Shown: piece by piece, positions 6,280-7,823 of the stretch
Layout of the letters: every line of letters begins with the position of its first letter
How positions within the stretch are numbered: the first letter of the stretch is position 1
Origin: an uncultured Ruminococcus sp.
GTDB lineage: Bacteria; Bacillota; Clostridia; Oscillospirales; Ruminococcaceae
Length of the DNA: 7,823 bases
Assembly (NCBI GenBank): GCA_905199285.1
Contig: CAJKFZ010000123.1
Span: forward strand, 1 to 7,823
Direction: 5' to 3'
Program-made: the position numbers and the translations under genes
The notes under the pieces: generated by a model
Database searches by the model: none
The model's input: the letters and a program-made list of their open reading frames with translations, nothing else
What the model was told of the DNA's origin: nothing

Positions 6280-7493
6280 GAGCGTTCAGAAGACTATGTG
6301 TCGCAGTGGTAATGATGTTTATTTTGCTGACAACAATGCTGAATTTTGCTCTGGCAAGGCAAGAAATAATGGCTGATGGCATTTACCGTATTGAAGCAAA
6401 ACGCCTTGCTGATGAAATAACAGAAACAGGCAGCTATAACATTGAAAAATATCCGCATATCACGGGAGTGTTCACGGCTGATTACGGCGAGCTGTATTCC
6501 TCTGACGAACACTATCTTATCATCGAGGTAAACGATACGCTCTACCGTGTGGAATACACGATAGACGGTAAGCGGCACGGAATACTCATGATTAACTGTG
6601 TTTTATGTGCTATTCTTTTGATGATGGTCGGATTGCTTTTATATATTTACAAGTATATCATCGCACCGTTCGGCAGACTGAATGATGTTCCGCAGGAGCT
6701 TGCAAGGGGCAATCTTGCCGTGCCGATACCCGAAGAGAAGAGCAGATTTTTAGGCAGGTTTACATGGGGTATCAATCTTCTGCGTGAGAGCATTGAGGAC
6801 AGCCGTAAGAAAGAGATCACCATGCAGAGGGACAAAAAGCTGCTTCTGCTTTCGCTTTCTCATGATATCAAAACGCCTTTGTCGGCAATTAAGCTGAATG
6901 CAAAAGCACTTGCGAAAGGCTTATACAAGGACGAAGAAAAACGCCGCAACGCTGCCAAGAGTATCAACGCTCGTGCCGATGAAATTGAAGATTTTGTGAG
7001 CGAGATTACCAAGGCGGCAAGCGAGGACTTCATAAGCTTTGAAGTCGTTATGGGCGAGGAATTTCTTAGTCGTATCGTCACAAGAATAAGTGCAAGATAC
7101 ACTCCCCAGCTCGCTATGTCAGGGACGGAATTTATCATACAGAAATACGATGACTGCATTCTTTCCTGCGACCCTGACCGATTGGCTGAGTGTCTGCAAA
7201 ACCTGATTGAAAATGCGATGAAATACGGTGACGGAAAACACATCGAACTGAGTTTTGATAAAATGGACGGCTGTGAACTTATCACGGTATCAAACACAGG
7301 CTGCACGCTGGAAACAAAAGAGCTGCCGCAGATATTCGAGAGCTTTCGTCGGGGTAATAATGCTGACAAGGTGCAGGGAAATGGTCTGGGGCTTTTTATC
7401 TGTAAAAGGCTGATGTCGCTTATGGGCGGTGAGGTCTATGCACATATTCACGACGGTTGCTTTTGTGCGACACTGGTTGTGAAATTGGCGTAA
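6276..7493 (+). CDS. membrane sensor histidine kinase (HisKA type)
   Basis: A complete 405-residue kinase and partner of the preceding regulator. TM1 spans about 8-27, an extracytoplasmic loop 28-102, and TM2 about 103-128; a HAMP-like linker runs to about 180. The H-box SHDIKTP carries the phosphorylated His196. The ATPase domain has an N-box with LIENAMKYG (Asn313), the F-box-like region FESFRRGN and the G2 box GNGLGL at 368-373. In the G1 box, the usual D-x-G aspartate is replaced by Asn340 (SNTGC). Similar NTG variants occur, as I recall, in other Firmicute kinases of the VanS-like group, so activity is still likely. The start overlaps the regulator stop as ATGA (6276-6279) with only a G-rich weak ribosome site, implying translational coupling. 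The loop of about 75 residues is much longer than in BceS-type kinases, so it may sense its ligand directly. The ligand is unknown. Confidence 0.93.
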   Translation: MRAFRRLCVAVVMMFILLTTMLNFALARQEIMADGIYRIEAKRLADEITETGSYNIEKYPHITGVFTADYGELYSSDEHYLIIEVNDTLYRVEYTIDGKRHGILMINCVLCAILLMMVGLLLYIYKYIIAPFGRLNDVPQELARGNLAVPIPEEKSRFLGRFTWGINLLRESIEDSRKKEITMQRDKKLLLLSLSHDIKTPLSAIKLNAKALAKGLYKDEEKRRNAAKSINARADEIEDFVSEITKAASEDFISFEVVMGEEFLSRIVTRISARYTPQLAMSGTEFIIQKYDDCILSCDPDRLAECLQNLIENAMKYGDGKHIELSFDKMDGCELITVSNTGCTLETKELPQIFESFRRGNNADKVQGNGLGLFICKRLMSLMGGEVYAHIHDGCFCATLVVKLA

Positions 7494-7550
7494 CATTTCT
7501 CCGCATCAATTTCAAAAACAAGTCCAGTGCAAAATCACATATCGACTATC

Positions 7551-7584
7551 ATTGCTGTCGGGGTTATTCCTGACAGCGATTTTT
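7551..7584 (+). terminator. intrinsic terminator of the regulator/kinase operon
   Basis: A 12-bp stem (7551-7562 with 7569-7580, two G-U pairs) has a 6-nt loop and leads directly into T at 7580-7584. It lies 58 nt after the kinase stop codon, with no other gene between. Confidence 0.85.
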
Positions 7585-7768
7585 ACCTTGAGGAATATTG
7601 GTTAGTGCTTTAATTTCATTATCTATGATCGGAGAAATCTCAGCGACTGCCAGATATAATTCAGTTTCTTCGTGATTTCTGCAAAATCCACGGTGTAGAT
7701 ATTGTCTGTACTGTTTACATGCACAGCAATCTGATTGATTGAAGTGTCCCGACTTGCTGATTTCAATC
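7585..7768. other. intergenic stretch with no convincing gene, possible decayed coding sequence on the minus strand
   Basis: This lies between the kinase operon terminator and an inverted repeat. Two overlapping minus frames stay open for a while. One begins with ATG 7770-7768 and reads into the terminator. The other, without an ATG, encodes SINQIAVHVN and DNIYTVDFAEITKKLN before a TAG near 7631-7629. The second has a more protein-like composition, but I do not recognise it and no Shine-Dalgarno site serves either. A gene relic or a small untranslated RNA are both possible; I cannot choose between them. Confidence 0.3.
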
Positions 7769-7799
7769 ATAAAACGATTACTTGCTATCGTTTTATTTT
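7769..7799. repeat. 10-bp perfect inverted repeat, terminator-like or operator-like
   Basis: ATAAAACGAT (7769-7778) and ATCGTTTTAT (7787-7796) are exact reverse complements around an 8-nt centre (7779-7786), with TTTT at 7796-7799 on the plus strand. It could be a weak plus-strand terminator or a dimer-binding operator. It is AT-rich, so termination would be inefficient. It is too close to the window's edge to assign to a neighbour. Confidence 0.45.
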
Positions 7800-7823
7800 A
7801 CCCCGCAAAAAAGAAACAGCCAC

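Noticed and set aside
6860..7369. Antisense open frame of 169 codons inside the kinase gene
   Set aside because: It covers the H-box to G1-box region of a well-supported kinase; the antisense product is Ser/Leu-rich and unlike any family I know.
7564..7770. Minus-strand 68-codon ORF as a real gene
   Set aside because: No Shine-Dalgarno site precedes its ATG, the start lies inside an inverted repeat, and its 3' end runs into the kinase operon terminator stem.
1..7823. CRISPR arrays, tRNA/rRNA genes, insertion sequences or phage attachment sites
   Set aside because: I saw no regularly spaced repeats, cloverleaf-like segments, transposase motifs or paired terminal repeats. A systematic search was not possible by eye.

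Overview
The window looks like chromosomal DNA of a low- to mid-GC Gram-positive anaerobe, most likely a Clostridia/Ruminococcus-type Firmicute. The evidence is the strong GGAGG-type ribosome binding sites, sigma-A-like promoters with TGn extended -10 elements, stem-loop plus T-run terminators, and an ABC exporter paired with a two-component system. The genus is an inference; no rRNA or marker gene is present.

Layout: (1) Positions 43-73 hold a terminator that can work in both directions. (2) Positions 76-2010, minus strand, encode a complete YyaL/SPATA20-type protein with an N-terminal thioredoxin-like domain, apparently a single-gene transcription unit. (3) Positions 2011-2396 are intergenic and not empty. 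They hold the yyaL promoter, a plus-strand remnant that still has a Shine-Dalgarno site and the conserved N-terminus of a tocopherol-cyclase-like protein (35 codons, then a stop), an orphan strong terminator, and the promoter of the next operon with a tandem 11-bp-phased repeat. (4) Positions 2397-5535 encode an 8-TM FtsX/MacB-type permease and its ATPase, translationally coupled. (5) Positions 5617-7493 encode an OmpR-type response regulator and a HisKA-type sensor kinase overlapping by 4 bp, with their own promoter. (6) Positions 7494-7823 hold the operon terminator, about 180 bp of doubtful sequence, and a second 10-bp inverted repeat.

Inferred working model: the kinase senses an extracytoplasmic signal through a loop of about 75 residues and phosphorylates the regulator. 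The regulator binds the tandem half-sites at 2321-2337, which stand where a poor -35 box would be, and so induces the permease/ATPase pair. The regulator/kinase promoter looks constitutive. The likely role is export of, or defence against, a peptide or lipophilic compound at the cell envelope. The substrate cannot be read from the sequence. The system differs from the classical BceRS-BceAB module in gene order, permease topology and sensor loop size. I see no wholly new system; the most unusual items are the truncated tocopherol-cyclase-like relic and the putative operator.
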